Positions 39,464-47,561 of a stretch of DNA of 64,000 bases are shown piece by piece. Source of the stretch: JANXMY01 sp964251675 (GTDB taxonomy: Bacteria; Armatimonadota; Armatimonadia; Armatimonadales; Capsulimonadaceae); assembly GCA_964251675.1 (NCBI GenBank), contig CAXUKS010000006.1, forward strand, positions 88,410 through 152,409, read 5' to 3'. The notes under the pieces were generated by a model. It saw nothing but the letters and a program-made list of their open reading frames with translations. It had not been told where the DNA came from and made no database searches. Position 1 is the first letter of the stretch, and every line of letters begins with the position of its first letter. Position numbers and translations under genes: made by a program.

Positions 39464-40603
39464 GTGTTACAACAACAGACAAAAATATCCAGGAGCCTCT
39501 TTGGGATGACCACGGAAGAGATACGCGCCGATGTCGCCGCGCACGCTTCCCTGCCCGCCTATCGCGGGTCGCAGATCGCTGAATGGCTGTATCGCCGCCC
39601 CCTGCCGGGCGAAGGCGGCGGCTTCCGGGCGGACTTTGAGGCCATGTCCGACCTGCCAAAAGAGACCCGAACGGCGCTGGCAGAGCTGTATGACGGGCCG
39701 CCACTGACGCTGGTGCAGGAGCAGTCGGACCCCAGAGATGGGACCGTCAAAGCCCTGGCCCGACTGACTGACGGCGGACATCCGATTGAGTGCGTTCTGC
39801 TGCCTGATGCCAGGCGCGTCTCGGTGTGCCTTTCCACGCAGGCGGGCTGCGCGATGGGCTGCACGTTCTGCGCGACGGGCACGCAGGGCCTGACCCGCAA
39901 CCTGACAACCGGCGAGATTGTGGCCCAGTTTTTGCTGCTCCAATCGCTGTCGGAGCGGCGCATCACGCATATCGTACTGATGGGCATGGGCGAGCCGCTT
40001 CTCAACTATGACGCCACACTGAAAGCCATTCGGATACTCAACGCCGAGTGCGGGCTGGCAATGCGCCATATTACACTGTCTACCGTCGGCATCGTGCCGA
40101 ACATTGAAAAGCTGATGGCGGAAAACTTGCAGCTTACGCTGGCCGTCTCGCTTCATGCCCCGAACAATGAACTCCGAACCCGGCTGGTTCCCGTCAACAA
40201 AACCTATCCACTGGAGCGATTGATGCCTGCCTGCCGCGCCTATGCCCAGCACACCGGGCGGCGGCTGACGTTTGAATATGTCCTGCTTCGGGGCGTCAAC
40301 GATGAGCCGGAACACGCCCGCGAGCTGGCCGCACTCCTGAAAGGCATGGGAGCCGCCGTCAACGTCATCCCCTACAATCCCACGGTCGTCACGGAAAGCT
40401 TCGGACGGCCTGAGGCGGAGCGTATTGCCCTGTTCCGCCGGATACTCGAAGATGCCGGGCTGGTCGTCACGCAGCGTAAAGAGCGCGGCAAGCAGATTGC
40501 CGCTGCCTGCGGCCAGCTCGTCACCGAGGCCGAGCGGCAGCGGCCCAGAGCGCGTGTCCTGCCGGTTCTTCCCCCTGCCTCGGCTCTGGCAGGAGCCGTC
40601 TGA
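39464..40603 (+). CDS. rlmN: 23S rRNA/tRNA adenine-C2 methyltransferase RlmN
   Basis: A 379-residue radical SAM methyltransferase modifying A2503 of 23S rRNA and A37 of some tRNAs. The CxxxCxxC cluster is in STQAGCAMGCTFCATGTQGL (about 118-137); LPDARRVSVCLSTQ, VLMGMGEPLLNYD, HITLSTVGIVPNIEKL and LAVSLHAPNNELR are RlmN-specific. The two catalytic cysteines appear to be present, one in the cluster region and one in the C-terminal VTQRKERGKQIAAACGQL. I take the GTG at 39464 on the strength of the -10 box six bases upstream; an ATG 14 codons further in is an alternative. Its stop is two bases before the NYN RNase gene. Confidence 0.96.
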   Translation: MLQQQTKISRSLFGMTTEEIRADVAAHASLPAYRGSQIAEWLYRRPLPGEGGGFRADFEAMSDLPKETRTALAELYDGPPLTLVQEQSDPRDGTVKALARLTDGGHPIECVLLPDARRVSVCLSTQAGCAMGCTFCATGTQGLTRNLTTGEIVAQFLLLQSLSERRITHIVLMGMGEPLLNYDATLKAIRILNAECGLAMRHITLSTVGIVPNIEKLMAENLQLTLAVSLHAPNNELRTRLVPVNKTYPLERLMPACRAYAQHTGRRLTFEYVLLRGVNDEPEHARELAALLKGMGAAVNVIPYNPTVVTESFGRPEAERIALFRRILEDAGLVVTQRKERGKQIAAACGQLVTEAERQRPRARVLPVLPPASALAGAV

Positions 40604-40605
40604 CT

Positions 40606-42306
40606 ATGGCAGAGGAGACCGCGACGCCTGAACCTGCGCTGCCGGATGTCTCCGAGGTGCTGACCTGGCTGTCGGTAACCCGCCCTGCCGCTGTGCTGGC
40701 TCTCCTGAAAGACCCGAAGCTGGCCGCGCCCGTGCTCAAAGCATTCATCGGCTTCCGAGCCGATGCCTCCGGGTATGCAAACACGCTGGTCCGCAGCCGT
40801 CTGGCGCAGGCGGCGTCGAAAGACGAAAAGCTGGCCGAAAAGCTGAAATCGCTGTCCGAGACTGCCCCTCTCCCTGCCCCCGTCAAAGCGCCCCCCACCC
40901 CATCCGCACCAAAGGCCCCCGCCCGAGAAGCAGCCAAAGACCCCACGGCCTCTCTGCGGGCCGAGCGCGACACCCGCCGCCGCGAGCGTGACGAGGCCCG
41001 GCAGGCACTGGCACAGGCAGAAGCCGCACGCGCCGACGCGGAGAAGGCACGCACGGCGCTGGAAGCCGAGCGGGATGAGGCCGTCAAACAGGCCAAAAAG
41101 CAGGCGGAGCGACTGACCCGTCTGGAACGGCAGCTCGAACGCGCCCGGCAGACTGAAACGCGCCTCCATAAAGCACTCAGCGAAGACAAATCCCCGCCGC
41201 CGTCTGCCCCGGCGCGGGCCTCCACCGGCCCCGCCCCGCCGCCCGCCGAGGACCTGTGGCAGGGGGCGGTGCGTCACCTGCTGAACCGGAGCAAATGGGA
41301 TGCCGCCCTGGCACTGGCCGAGGACGTGCTGAAAACAGAGAGCGCGGAGCCGGGGGCGCTGGACATTGCCGCCGCCGCGCTGGAAAGCAAAGACGAACCC
41401 AAAGCGGCGCTGGAGTATGCCCGCCGCCTGCTCGCCGTGCAGGCTGGGCACAGGAACACGGTAGGAGCTGCCGAGACGCTGGGGCGCGTGTTCCGGCTGG
41501 CTGCTACGCCTGGCGCAGCAGAGCCGCAGGTGCGTCAATTTTTGCCCCTGCTGTCGGGGCAGGATACGGCAGGCGTCAGCGCGGCGCGGCTGATGCTGAC
41601 CCGCCTGCGCGGGACCCGCCCGGACGCATACGTCTGGCTGACCGGGTATTTGCAAAAACGAACCCTGCTGGCGGACCTCCTGATGCCGCCGCCGGGGGCG
41701 CTGGGACCGGATGACACCCTGCCCCTGCCAAGCCACCCGCCGGTGACGGCCCGGCAGCTTCTGGAGGCGATAGATACCGGAAAAGAGCCGCGTGTCACTG
41801 CCGCCCGCGCCGCACTGGCCCGCCTGCGCTCCGAAGACACGGCGCGGGTCTGGGCCGCGTTAGAGGGAGCCTCTTCGGAGGAGCCGTCCCGGCTTCTTGC
41901 CCTGCGGCAGACGCCGCGTGGCCCGGTGGTGGTGGACGGCAGTAATGTGGCGTGGTTTGACCAGGAATCGCTGGTGCAGGGGCAGCCGCGCCTGCGTCAC
42001 CTGACGGCCATCCGGCGGACCCTCTGGGCACGCGGCTATTTTCCGGTGGTGGTGCTGGCCGACGCCAATTTGCCCTATTACATTGATGACGCTCCCACCC
42101 TGCGGCAGATGCAGCGGCGGGGCGAGCTGTCCCTGGTGGACGCCGGAACCGTGGCGGATGAGCCGCTGCTGCGTCAAAGCAAGCTTCTCGGCGCTCCGCT
42201 TGTGACTAACGACCGCATGACTGACTGGGACCCGCACGGCGAGGTAATCAAAATCCGCTACACGATTTCGCTTAGCGGCGAAGCACTGCTGCTTTCTGAG
42301 GTTTGA
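40606..42306 (+). CDS. coiled-coil protein with NYN/Zc3h12a-like RNase domain
   Basis: A 566-residue soluble protein. Residues about 100-205 are an Arg/Glu/Ala-rich coiled coil (ERDTRRRERDEARQALAQAE and similar), about 210-300 a helical TPR-like region (WDAALALAEDVLKTESAEPG), and about 430-560 a PIN-like nuclease: RGPVVVDGSNVAWFDQES, VVVLADANLPYYIDDAPTLR and APLVTNDRMTDWDPHGE carry the conserved Asp residues of the Zc3h12a/NYN fold. Eukaryotic homologues are endoribonucleases. It begins two bases after rlmN, so translation is probably coupled, hinting at a role in rRNA/tRNA maturation or ribosome quality control (inference). Confidence 0.82.
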   Translation: MAEETATPEPALPDVSEVLTWLSVTRPAAVLALLKDPKLAAPVLKAFIGFRADASGYANTLVRSRLAQAASKDEKLAEKLKSLSETAPLPAPVKAPPTPSAPKAPAREAAKDPTASLRAERDTRRRERDEARQALAQAEAARADAEKARTALEAERDEAVKQAKKQAERLTRLERQLERARQTETRLHKALSEDKSPPPSAPARASTGPAPPPAEDLWQGAVRHLLNRSKWDAALALAEDVLKTESAEPGALDIAAAALESKDEPKAALEYARRLLAVQAGHRNTVGAAETLGRVFRLAATPGAAEPQVRQFLPLLSGQDTAGVSAARLMLTRLRGTRPDAYVWLTGYLQKRTLLADLLMPPPGALGPDDTLPLPSHPPVTARQLLEAIDTGKEPRVTAARAALARLRSEDTARVWAALEGASSEEPSRLLALRQTPRGPVVVDGSNVAWFDQESLVQGQPRLRHLTAIRRTLWARGYFPVVVLADANLPYYIDDAPTLRQMQRRGELSLVDAGTVADEPLLRQSKLLGAPLVTNDRMTDWDPHGEVIKIRYTISLSGEALLLSEV

Positions 42307-42324
42307 GTCCGAGGTCTAGACTTT

Positions 42325-43311
42325 ATGACACTGGAAGAACAATTTTCCCGGCTGATCCAGATTTTGCAGCTCATAGACCGCGAGCCGTACACCTGGGACG
42401 CAGCGGGGCTGGAGGCCAAGTTTGAAGTCTCGCGGGCCACGATTGAGCGGGACATCGCCGTCCTGCGGCAGTGGGGGCAGGTCAAGCGCAAAGACGGCAA
42501 GTTCGGGCTGGCCGAGATGAAGTTTCTGCCGACCTCGTTCACCCCACCCGAGGCACTGGCTCTGCGCCTGGCCGGAAGCGCGTTTGCCGAACACGCCGGG
42601 ACCGGCTACCGGGGGGCGCTGTCGTCGGCCCTGAAGAAAATCGACCGCGTCCTGCCCCGGCGCACGGCCTCGGAGCTTAAAAAGGCCGGGGAGCGGGTTT
42701 CGGTGGCCTTGCCCGTCGTGCGGGACTTCTCCGCTGAGATCTATGAAAGCCTGCATGGGGCAATTATCGCGCATCACCCCGTAGACATCACCTACCTGTC
42801 GCGGACACGGCCGGAGCCGACCAAGCGGCGCGTGGACCCGTATGGCCTGACCTACAAAATGGGCGCGTGGTATCTGGTCGGCTTCTGCCACCTGCGGGAA
42901 GGCATTCGCACATTCGGCTTAGACCGAATCAAATGGATGCGCGTCCGCGAGGACGCCCGGTTCGTTTATCCCGCTGACTTTGACCTGTCGGAATGGCTGG
43001 CGAAAGGCTGGCAGCTCCAGGCGGGCGGGGAGCCGACCGAGGTGGTGATTTGCTTTGACAAAGAAATTGCCGGGTGGGTCGGCGGGGCGAACTGGCATCC
43101 CTCGCAGCAGATGGAGAAGCGCCCGGACGGCAGCCTGCTGTTCCGCGTCACAGTGCATGGCTACGAGGAGATGCTTTACTGGGTGCTGTCATTTGGCGCA
43201 CAGGCTGAAGTGCTGGAGCCTGTCCCCCTGCGAGCCGCCGTCGCCGAGGCGGCCCGGCAGATGGCGGCCAGATATAGCCTGTCAAACGACAAAAACGCCC
43301 GGCTCACATGA
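42325..43311 (+). CDS. WYL-domain transcriptional regulator
   Basis: A 328-residue DNA-binding regulator of the DeoR/WYL class. An N-terminal winged helix (IQILQLIDREPYTWDAAGLE, then FEVSRATIERDIAVLRQWG) occupies about 1-65. The WYL domain runs about 145-215, with GLTYKMGAWYLVGFCHLREG carrying the name-giving WYL triad and TFGLDRIKWMRV following; a WCX extension ends the protein. WYL domains sense ligands, sometimes nucleic acids, and are common regulators of DNA-repair and defence genes. It follows the NYN gene by 18 bp. Its TGA stop is inside the terminator hairpin. Confidence 0.9.
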   Translation: MTLEEQFSRLIQILQLIDREPYTWDAAGLEAKFEVSRATIERDIAVLRQWGQVKRKDGKFGLAEMKFLPTSFTPPEALALRLAGSAFAEHAGTGYRGALSSALKKIDRVLPRRTASELKKAGERVSVALPVVRDFSAEIYESLHGAIIAHHPVDITYLSRTRPEPTKRRVDPYGLTYKMGAWYLVGFCHLREGIRTFGLDRIKWMRVREDARFVYPADFDLSEWLAKGWQLQAGGEPTEVVICFDKEIAGWVGGANWHPSQQMEKRPDGSLLFRVTVHGYEEMLYWVLSFGAQAEVLEPVPLRAAVAEAARQMAARYSLSNDKNARLT

Positions 43312-43321
43312 GCCGGGCGTT
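43294..43321. terminator. bidirectional intrinsic terminator
   Basis: A 13-bp stem (AACGCCCGGCTCA / TGAGCCGGGCGTT) with a two-base spacer and A-run/T-run flanks, between the convergent WYL gene and the 139-residue gene. The WYL stop codon lies in the hairpin. Confidence 0.88.
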
Positions 43322-43329
43322 TTGTGTGT

Positions 43330-43749
43330 TCAGCCTGCCAGATTCGGCTTACCGATGAGCTTGTTCCAGATTTCGTAATCCGTGCCCTTCTTCGGGACTA
43401 GAAGCTCCTCATGGATTTCTTCTTCGCCGTGGGCAACCAGCTCGCCGCGCTCGACAAAGCGCAGGTCACAGAATACATCCCCCTGCGTCAGCCGCGTGCC
43501 GCGCTCAACAACGGGCAGGCGGCGCAGCTCGTCTTTGTGCCACTCAGGAAGCAGATTATAGCTTTCCTTGATCGTATCAGCGGTGACAGTGCCGCCGCCG
43601 ACAGGGAGCATGCCGTTCTGACCGGTATGGTTGTCCGCTTTCAGGGCGGCTTCATTCAGCGCGTCTTCGCTGACGGCTTCGGCGCGGGCCTCTTTTTCCA
43701 TTTTGGCCGTATGTTCGTAGGCGTGTTTTGTGGTGTTGTCCTGAGACAT
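43330..43749 (-). CDS. hypothetical soluble protein
   Basis: A 139-residue protein beginning MSQDNTTKHAYEHTAKMEKE. GGAGG lies 8-12 bases before the ATG at 43749. The first ~40 residues are charged and Ala-rich, probably helical or disordered; the rest, TVTADTIKESYNLLPEWHKD, ELRRLPVVERGTRLTQGDVF and CDLRFVERGELVAHGEEEIH, looks like a compact domain. The composition recalls small stress proteins, but I do not recognise the family. It follows the TlpA gene by 60 bp and ends at a shared terminator. Confidence 0.6.
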   Translation of the reverse strand: MSQDNTTKHAYEHTAKMEKEARAEAVSEDALNEAALKADNHTGQNGMLPVGGGTVTADTIKESYNLLPEWHKDELRRLPVVERGTRLTQGDVFCDLRFVERGELVAHGEEEIHEELLVPKKGTDYEIWNKLIGKPNLAG

Positions 43750-43809
43750 AAAAAGTATCCTCCGTTGTTGAGGTACTTTACCCGGCATTGCCGCAAGGCA
43801 AACGGAACG

Positions 43810-44364
43810 CTATTCTTTCAGCAGCGTATCCAGCACATGAGACAGCTTCTTTTCCAAATCCTCGCTTGGATCGTAGCCATCTTCCGCAAAGCGAATGCGG
43901 CGGTTCTTGTCAATCACCACCACCAGCGGAAAAGCATCGGCCCCGTAAGCAAACGCGGCGGCATGCTTGGCGTCCAGCAGCGTCGGGTACGTCATGCCGT
44001 TCTGCTTTTGGTAGGCGCTGATCGCCGGGGCCGGGTCGCTCGGGTTGATGCCAAAAAACTGCACGCGGCCCTCATATTTTTTGGAAACAGCCACCAGATG
44101 CGGAAGCTCGCTGTGGCAAGGGCCGCACCACGTCGCCCAGAAGTCCAGCACCACCGGCCCGCGTTTTGTCTCGGAAGCCAGCGTCACCGTCCGCCCTGTG
44201 CCAACTTCCGGCAGCGTGAAGTTTGAGGCCGGGTGCGCCTTGTCGGCAGCATTCAAGATGCCCCGGTCCAGATCAGACACCGTAGATTCGTGAACGGTCC
44301 AGGCCAGCGCCCCCAGTGAGGCGATCACAAACAGCACGGCCAGCAGTATTTTGGATCGTTCCAT
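43810..44364 (-). CDS. membrane-anchored TlpA-family thioredoxin
   Basis: A 184-residue thiol-disulfide oxidoreductase or peroxiredoxin-like protein facing the periplasm. The N-terminal helix ILLAVLFVIASLGALAWTV (about 6-24) anchors it. The thioredoxin fold has VVLDFWATWCGPCHSELPHL (CGPC redox centre near residue 83) and AFPLVVVIDKNRRIRFAEDG with the cis-proline. Such proteins reduce cytochrome-maturation partners or other periplasmic thiols. A TTG nine codons upstream (44391) overlapping phnE is an alternative start. It follows phnE by 13 bases, an unusual but probably incidental operon partner. Confidence 0.87.
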   Translation of the reverse strand: MERSKILLAVLFVIASLGALAWTVHESTVSDLDRGILNAADKAHPASNFTLPEVGTGRTVTLASETKRGPVVLDFWATWCGPCHSELPHLVAVSKKYEGRVQFFGINPSDPAPAISAYQKQNGMTYPTLLDAKHAAAFAYGADAFPLVVVIDKNRRIRFAEDGYDPSEDLEKKLSHVLDTLLKE

Positions 44365-44377
44365 AAAGAGTGAAGTT

Positions 44378-45232
44378 CTAAGTGAACACAAGGCGCACGC
44401 GGTACGAAAGGTAGTCTACCAAGTTGACGAGAAGAATGAGCAGTGCGATAATCACGCCCGCATCTAGCAGCTTGAACAAATTGATGGCATTGTAAAGCTG
44501 AAAGCCCAGGCCGCCCGCGCCGACGATGCCGACGATAAACGAGTCTTTCAGGTTAAATTCCAGCGAGTAAAGACTTGTAGACACATACGACGGGAACACC
44601 TGCGGCAGCATTCCAAAGACGAACACCTGCGCCGCGTTGCCGCCCGACGCCCGGACCGCTTCAATTGGCCCCGCCGAGACCGATTCCAGGGCCTCCGCCC
44701 AGAGCTTGGCGAGCGACACGAACGTCACAAACGAGATCGCCAGTGCGCCTGCCGAGGGACCGAGGCCAATGGCGGAAACGACAATCAAGGCATACACAAT
44801 GGTGGGCACGGCCCGCGAGACGTTCAGGTAGGTCTTAATGAGGGCGCTGACCGGACGCGGAATGCTGCCCGTCCGTGCGGCCAGGAATGATGCCGGGAAG
44901 GCCAGCAGGCCGCCCAGCACTGTGCCGACGACTGCCATCTGCACGGTTGTCAGGAACGGCGCCCACAGGTCTTTCAGGATATCTAAATCATAGTTCCAAT
45001 CGGCCTGCTTGTGGGGAAACATACGGCCGACGTAGTTTGCGCCCGCGCCGACTCCCGTTTGGAAGTGCGTGAAATCAAATTGCAGGCCGACAAACGACCA
45101 GACAATGAGCGCAATCGCGGCCACGGTGAGCAACACGCGCCCGGCCACAGCCAGTCCATACTCCGGGCGGGGACCAGGGCTGGCTGGGGGCAGCTTCGGC
45201 TCTAAAAAAGTGCTGTGATTGAGTGCAGACAT
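44378..45232 (-). CDS. phnE: phosphonate ABC transporter permease PhnE
   Basis: A 284-residue permease for phosphonates or related oxyanions such as phosphite. It has about five to six helices; VGTVLGGLLAFPASFLAART and VPTIVYALIVVSAIGLGPSA are PhnE-like, and the coupling loop reads AEALESVSAGPIEAVRASGG. GIVGAGGLGFQLYNAINLFK near the C-terminus is a strong family signature. It starts six bases after phnC. No C-P lyase or phosphonatase genes are in the window. Confidence 0.93.
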   Translation of the reverse strand: MSALNHSTFLEPKLPPASPGPRPEYGLAVAGRVLLTVAAIALIVWSFVGLQFDFTHFQTGVGAGANYVGRMFPHKQADWNYDLDILKDLWAPFLTTVQMAVVGTVLGGLLAFPASFLAARTGSIPRPVSALIKTYLNVSRAVPTIVYALIVVSAIGLGPSAGALAISFVTFVSLAKLWAEALESVSAGPIEAVRASGGNAAQVFVFGMLPQVFPSYVSTSLYSLEFNLKDSFIVGIVGAGGLGFQLYNAINLFKLLDAGVIIALLILLVNLVDYLSYRVRLVFT

Positions 45233-45238
45233 ATAAAT

Positions 45239-45991
45239 TTAGTGCGGGCGGCGTTCCAGGACATCGGAGATCGCTTCGTCACTCAGGGCATCGGGGGCAG
45301 CGTCAAACGTGATACGTCCCTGCTTCAGGCCCACAATGCGCGTGCAGTAGCGTTTGGCAAGCGGCAGGTCATGCATGGACAAAACCATGGTGGCGTTGCG
45401 GCTCCGGGCCAGGTCTTGCAGGAGCGCCATGATGTCGTCTTTGGTCAGGACGTCCAAATTCGCTGTGGCCTCGTCCGCCAGAATAATCTCTGCACCCTGC
45501 GCCATTGTCCGGGCAATGGCGACCCGCTGTTTCTGGCCGCCAGACATATCCCGCACGCGCCGCTCGGCCATTCCCACCAGCCCGACCTGCTCCAGCGACT
45601 CGCGGGCCAGCCGAATGTCTCCCGGCGCAAAGCGGTGCAGGCACGACGGCAGAGTCGGCGTGTAGCCAAGCCGACCGATGAGCACATTCTTCTGGGCCGT
45701 CAGCCGGTCCATAAGATTAAACTCCTGAAAGATCATGCCGATGCGCCGCCGCAGCAGACGCTTCTGGCCTTCGGGCAGCGCGGCTACATCTTCCCCGAGG
45801 ACCCGGCACGCCCCGCCGCTCTGGCTGACCAGACCGTTGATACAGCGAAGCAAAGTCGATTTCCCTGCGCCAGACAGCCCGATGAGACCCACAATTTCCC
45901 CGGCCTCGACGTGCAAATCCACGCCCCGCAGCACCGGCACACCGGCTTTGTAGGAGTGCGTCAAGTTATCTATCGCAATGACACTGGGCAT
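45239..45991 (-). CDS. phnC: phosphonate ABC transporter ATP-binding protein PhnC
   Basis: A 250-residue ATPase. Walker A IGLSGAGKSTLLRCINGL (about 36-53), signature MSGGQKQRVAIARTM (about 148-162), Walker B IILADEATANLDV, and the switch region MVLSMHDLPLAKRYCTRIVG are all intact. MIFQEFNLMDRLTAQKNVLI is typical of PhnC. It lies between phnD and phnE with six-base gaps on both sides, in the order phnD-phnC-phnE. Confidence 0.94.
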   Translation of the reverse strand: MPSVIAIDNLTHSYKAGVPVLRGVDLHVEAGEIVGLIGLSGAGKSTLLRCINGLVSQSGGACRVLGEDVAALPEGQKRLLRRRIGMIFQEFNLMDRLTAQKNVLIGRLGYTPTLPSCLHRFAPGDIRLARESLEQVGLVGMAERRVRDMSGGQKQRVAIARTMAQGAEIILADEATANLDVLTKDDIMALLQDLARSRNATMVLSMHDLPLAKRYCTRIVGLKQGRITFDAAPDALSDEAISDVLERRPH

Positions 45992-45997
45992 GGGAGG

Positions 45998-46939
45998 CTA
46001 CTTTTTTTTCTCATCAAGGGACTGAATGCTCAGGCCAAAAATCTGGGCATTCTCGCGGACTGGATTAAAGATTTTATCATCGGCAGGAACCATCTTGTCC
46101 CAGGGAATGGCTTTCAGGGCTGTCTGACCCTCCGGATTCGTGTTGATGTCGGCCAGCGCGGTTTTCAGCTTGGTCAGCGTGGCGGGGTCCAGATCGCCGC
46201 GTGCCACAAACATTCCGTTCGGAATAGGCGCGGTGGTAGCAATGATGCGGAACTGGCTGACTTTGGCCTGATCCACTTTTTTGGTGGCGGAGTCAGTGAA
46301 CGCCTGCGCGATGCCGGTCTCATAGATCGCGCCTGCGTCGGCCTGCTTGTTGAACACGGCCAGAACGCCCGCTGTGCCGCTGATATTGACAGGCTTGAGG
46401 TCTTTGTCCGGGTCAACCCCGGCTTTTTTCAGCAGCCCCGCCGGGTACAGAAAGCTGGAAGTCGAAGTGCGGTCGCCGAACGCAAAGCTTTTGCCCTTTA
46501 AATCGGCCAGCGTTTTAATGCTCGAGTCGGCACGCACAAAAATCACCCCTTTGTAGGTCAGGCTGTTATGAAAATAGGGCATTGACAGCGGAACCAGTTT
46601 CTGCGGGGTATTTTCGAATTGCTGCGTCGCCAGCACATACGACAGTGGGTTAAGATAAGCACAGTCAATCTGATCGGCCTGCAAGGCCTGCAGCACGCCT
46701 GCATAGGACGGCGTCACAAACACCATGCCCGAAGGCCGCCCCGAGTTTTTGCCCAGATAGGTGGCATACGGCTGGAAAGCCGTGGTGATCGCGTCCACGT
46801 CTTCAAAGGGGATAATACCGACTTTGAGCGGCTGGGTGGCAGCCACCTGGGCATCCGAGCCGGACTTGCCGCAGCCAGTCAGGGCAAAGGCGGCAAATGA
46901 AGCGGCGGCTAATCCCGCAAATAGTCGGCGTATAAGCAA
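45998..46939 (-). CDS. phnD: phosphonate ABC transporter substrate-binding lipoprotein PhnD
   Basis: A 313-residue receptor. It probably starts at a TTG (46939) with GGAGAG seven bases upstream. Signal peptide ends in ALTGC (lipobox, Cys at 23). PLKVGIIPFEDVDAITTAFQ, YLNPLSYVLATQQ, LADLKGKSFAFGDRTSTSSF and LYPAGLLKKAGVDPDKDLKP are PhnD/PtxB blocks; the Ser-Thr-Ser segment binds phosphonate in this family. First gene of phnDCE; the promoter should be in the 124-bp gap to the divergent gene. Substrate (phosphonate, phosphite or phosphate) cannot be told from sequence. Confidence 0.92.
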   Translation of the reverse strand: MLIRRLFAGLAAASFAAFALTGCGKSGSDAQVAATQPLKVGIIPFEDVDAITTAFQPYATYLGKNSGRPSGMVFVTPSYAGVLQALQADQIDCAYLNPLSYVLATQQFENTPQKLVPLSMPYFHNSLTYKGVIFVRADSSIKTLADLKGKSFAFGDRTSTSSFLYPAGLLKKAGVDPDKDLKPVNISGTAGVLAVFNKQADAGAIYETGIAQAFTDSATKKVDQAKVSQFRIIATTAPIPNGMFVARGDLDPATLTKLKTALADINTNPEGQTALKAIPWDKMVPADDKIFNPVRENAQIFGLSIQSLDEKKK

Positions 46940-47063
46940 AGGTTACTCTCCACGAAAGGGGTCAGGCACGGGGTCTCGCCCGCCATGTCGGTTTATTATA
47001 GCACGTCAAAGTGCAGAGCAAGGTATAATGGTCTATAAAGACACACAGATTGAAGGAAAAATC

Positions 47064-47543
47064 ATGCATTACGAGACTGGCAACAACATCTCTTACTTTG
47101 AATACAAAGCTATCAATGAGTTGATGCACTCCCACAGTGCAGAGTTCGGTGAAGATTTGCGGGCAATAATTGTGTTCGGGCCACTCCTGACCGCTCAAAA
47201 TACGTTTGATACTGATCTGTTTGATATTGATCTGCTTGAAGTGATAAACAACTGGCAGGGACCAGAGCATCTTTCTTATAGCAGCACCGAGAGCTTGCCG
47301 CTGCGGGGCACTTTGCGCTTAAACTTTTTGTCGTCTTCAGACTTTGAGAGCCTGACCACACAAACAAACCCTGTCCTTGTCGACAAATTACGCGAAGGCT
47401 ACAAAATTGTCTATGAAGTACCGGCGGGTTATGCACGCCGTATACTGGCACAGGGTTTGACTACCAATACAAGACTGACAGCAGGTGACCAATTCAGCAC
47501 TAACGACCGTTTTGCTGATCCGCGCAAGCCGCTTATGCGGTAG
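47064..47543 (+). CDS. possible MNT-type nucleotidyltransferase
   Basis: A 159-residue protein, base composition visibly more AT-rich than its neighbours. The segment LRAIIVFGPLLTAQNTFDTD LFDIDLLEV (about 32-60) resembles the nucleotidyltransferase core h-h-x-F-G-S ... D-x-D-h-h, with Pro in place of Ser and a longer loop. GAAGG lies 9-13 bases before the ATG, and TATAAT (47034-47039) sits about 25 bases upstream. It is followed 18 bases later by a HEPN-like gene, the order antitoxin-toxin known for MNT/HEPN pairs. The call is tentative because the motif is divergent. Confidence 0.5.
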   Translation: MHYETGNNISYFEYKAINELMHSHSAEFGEDLRAIIVFGPLLTAQNTFDTDLFDIDLLEVINNWQGPEHLSYSSTESLPLRGTLRLNFLSSSDFESLTTQTNPVLVDKLREGYKIVYEVPAGYARRILAQGLTTNTRLTAGDQFSTNDRFADPRKPLMR

Positions 47544-47561
47544 AAGGTGAGGGCAATTTTA

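Noticed and set aside
40372..41736. 454-codon open frame on the minus strand
   Set aside because: Antisense to rlmN and the NYN RNase gene; Gly/Arg/Phe-rich nonsense composition.
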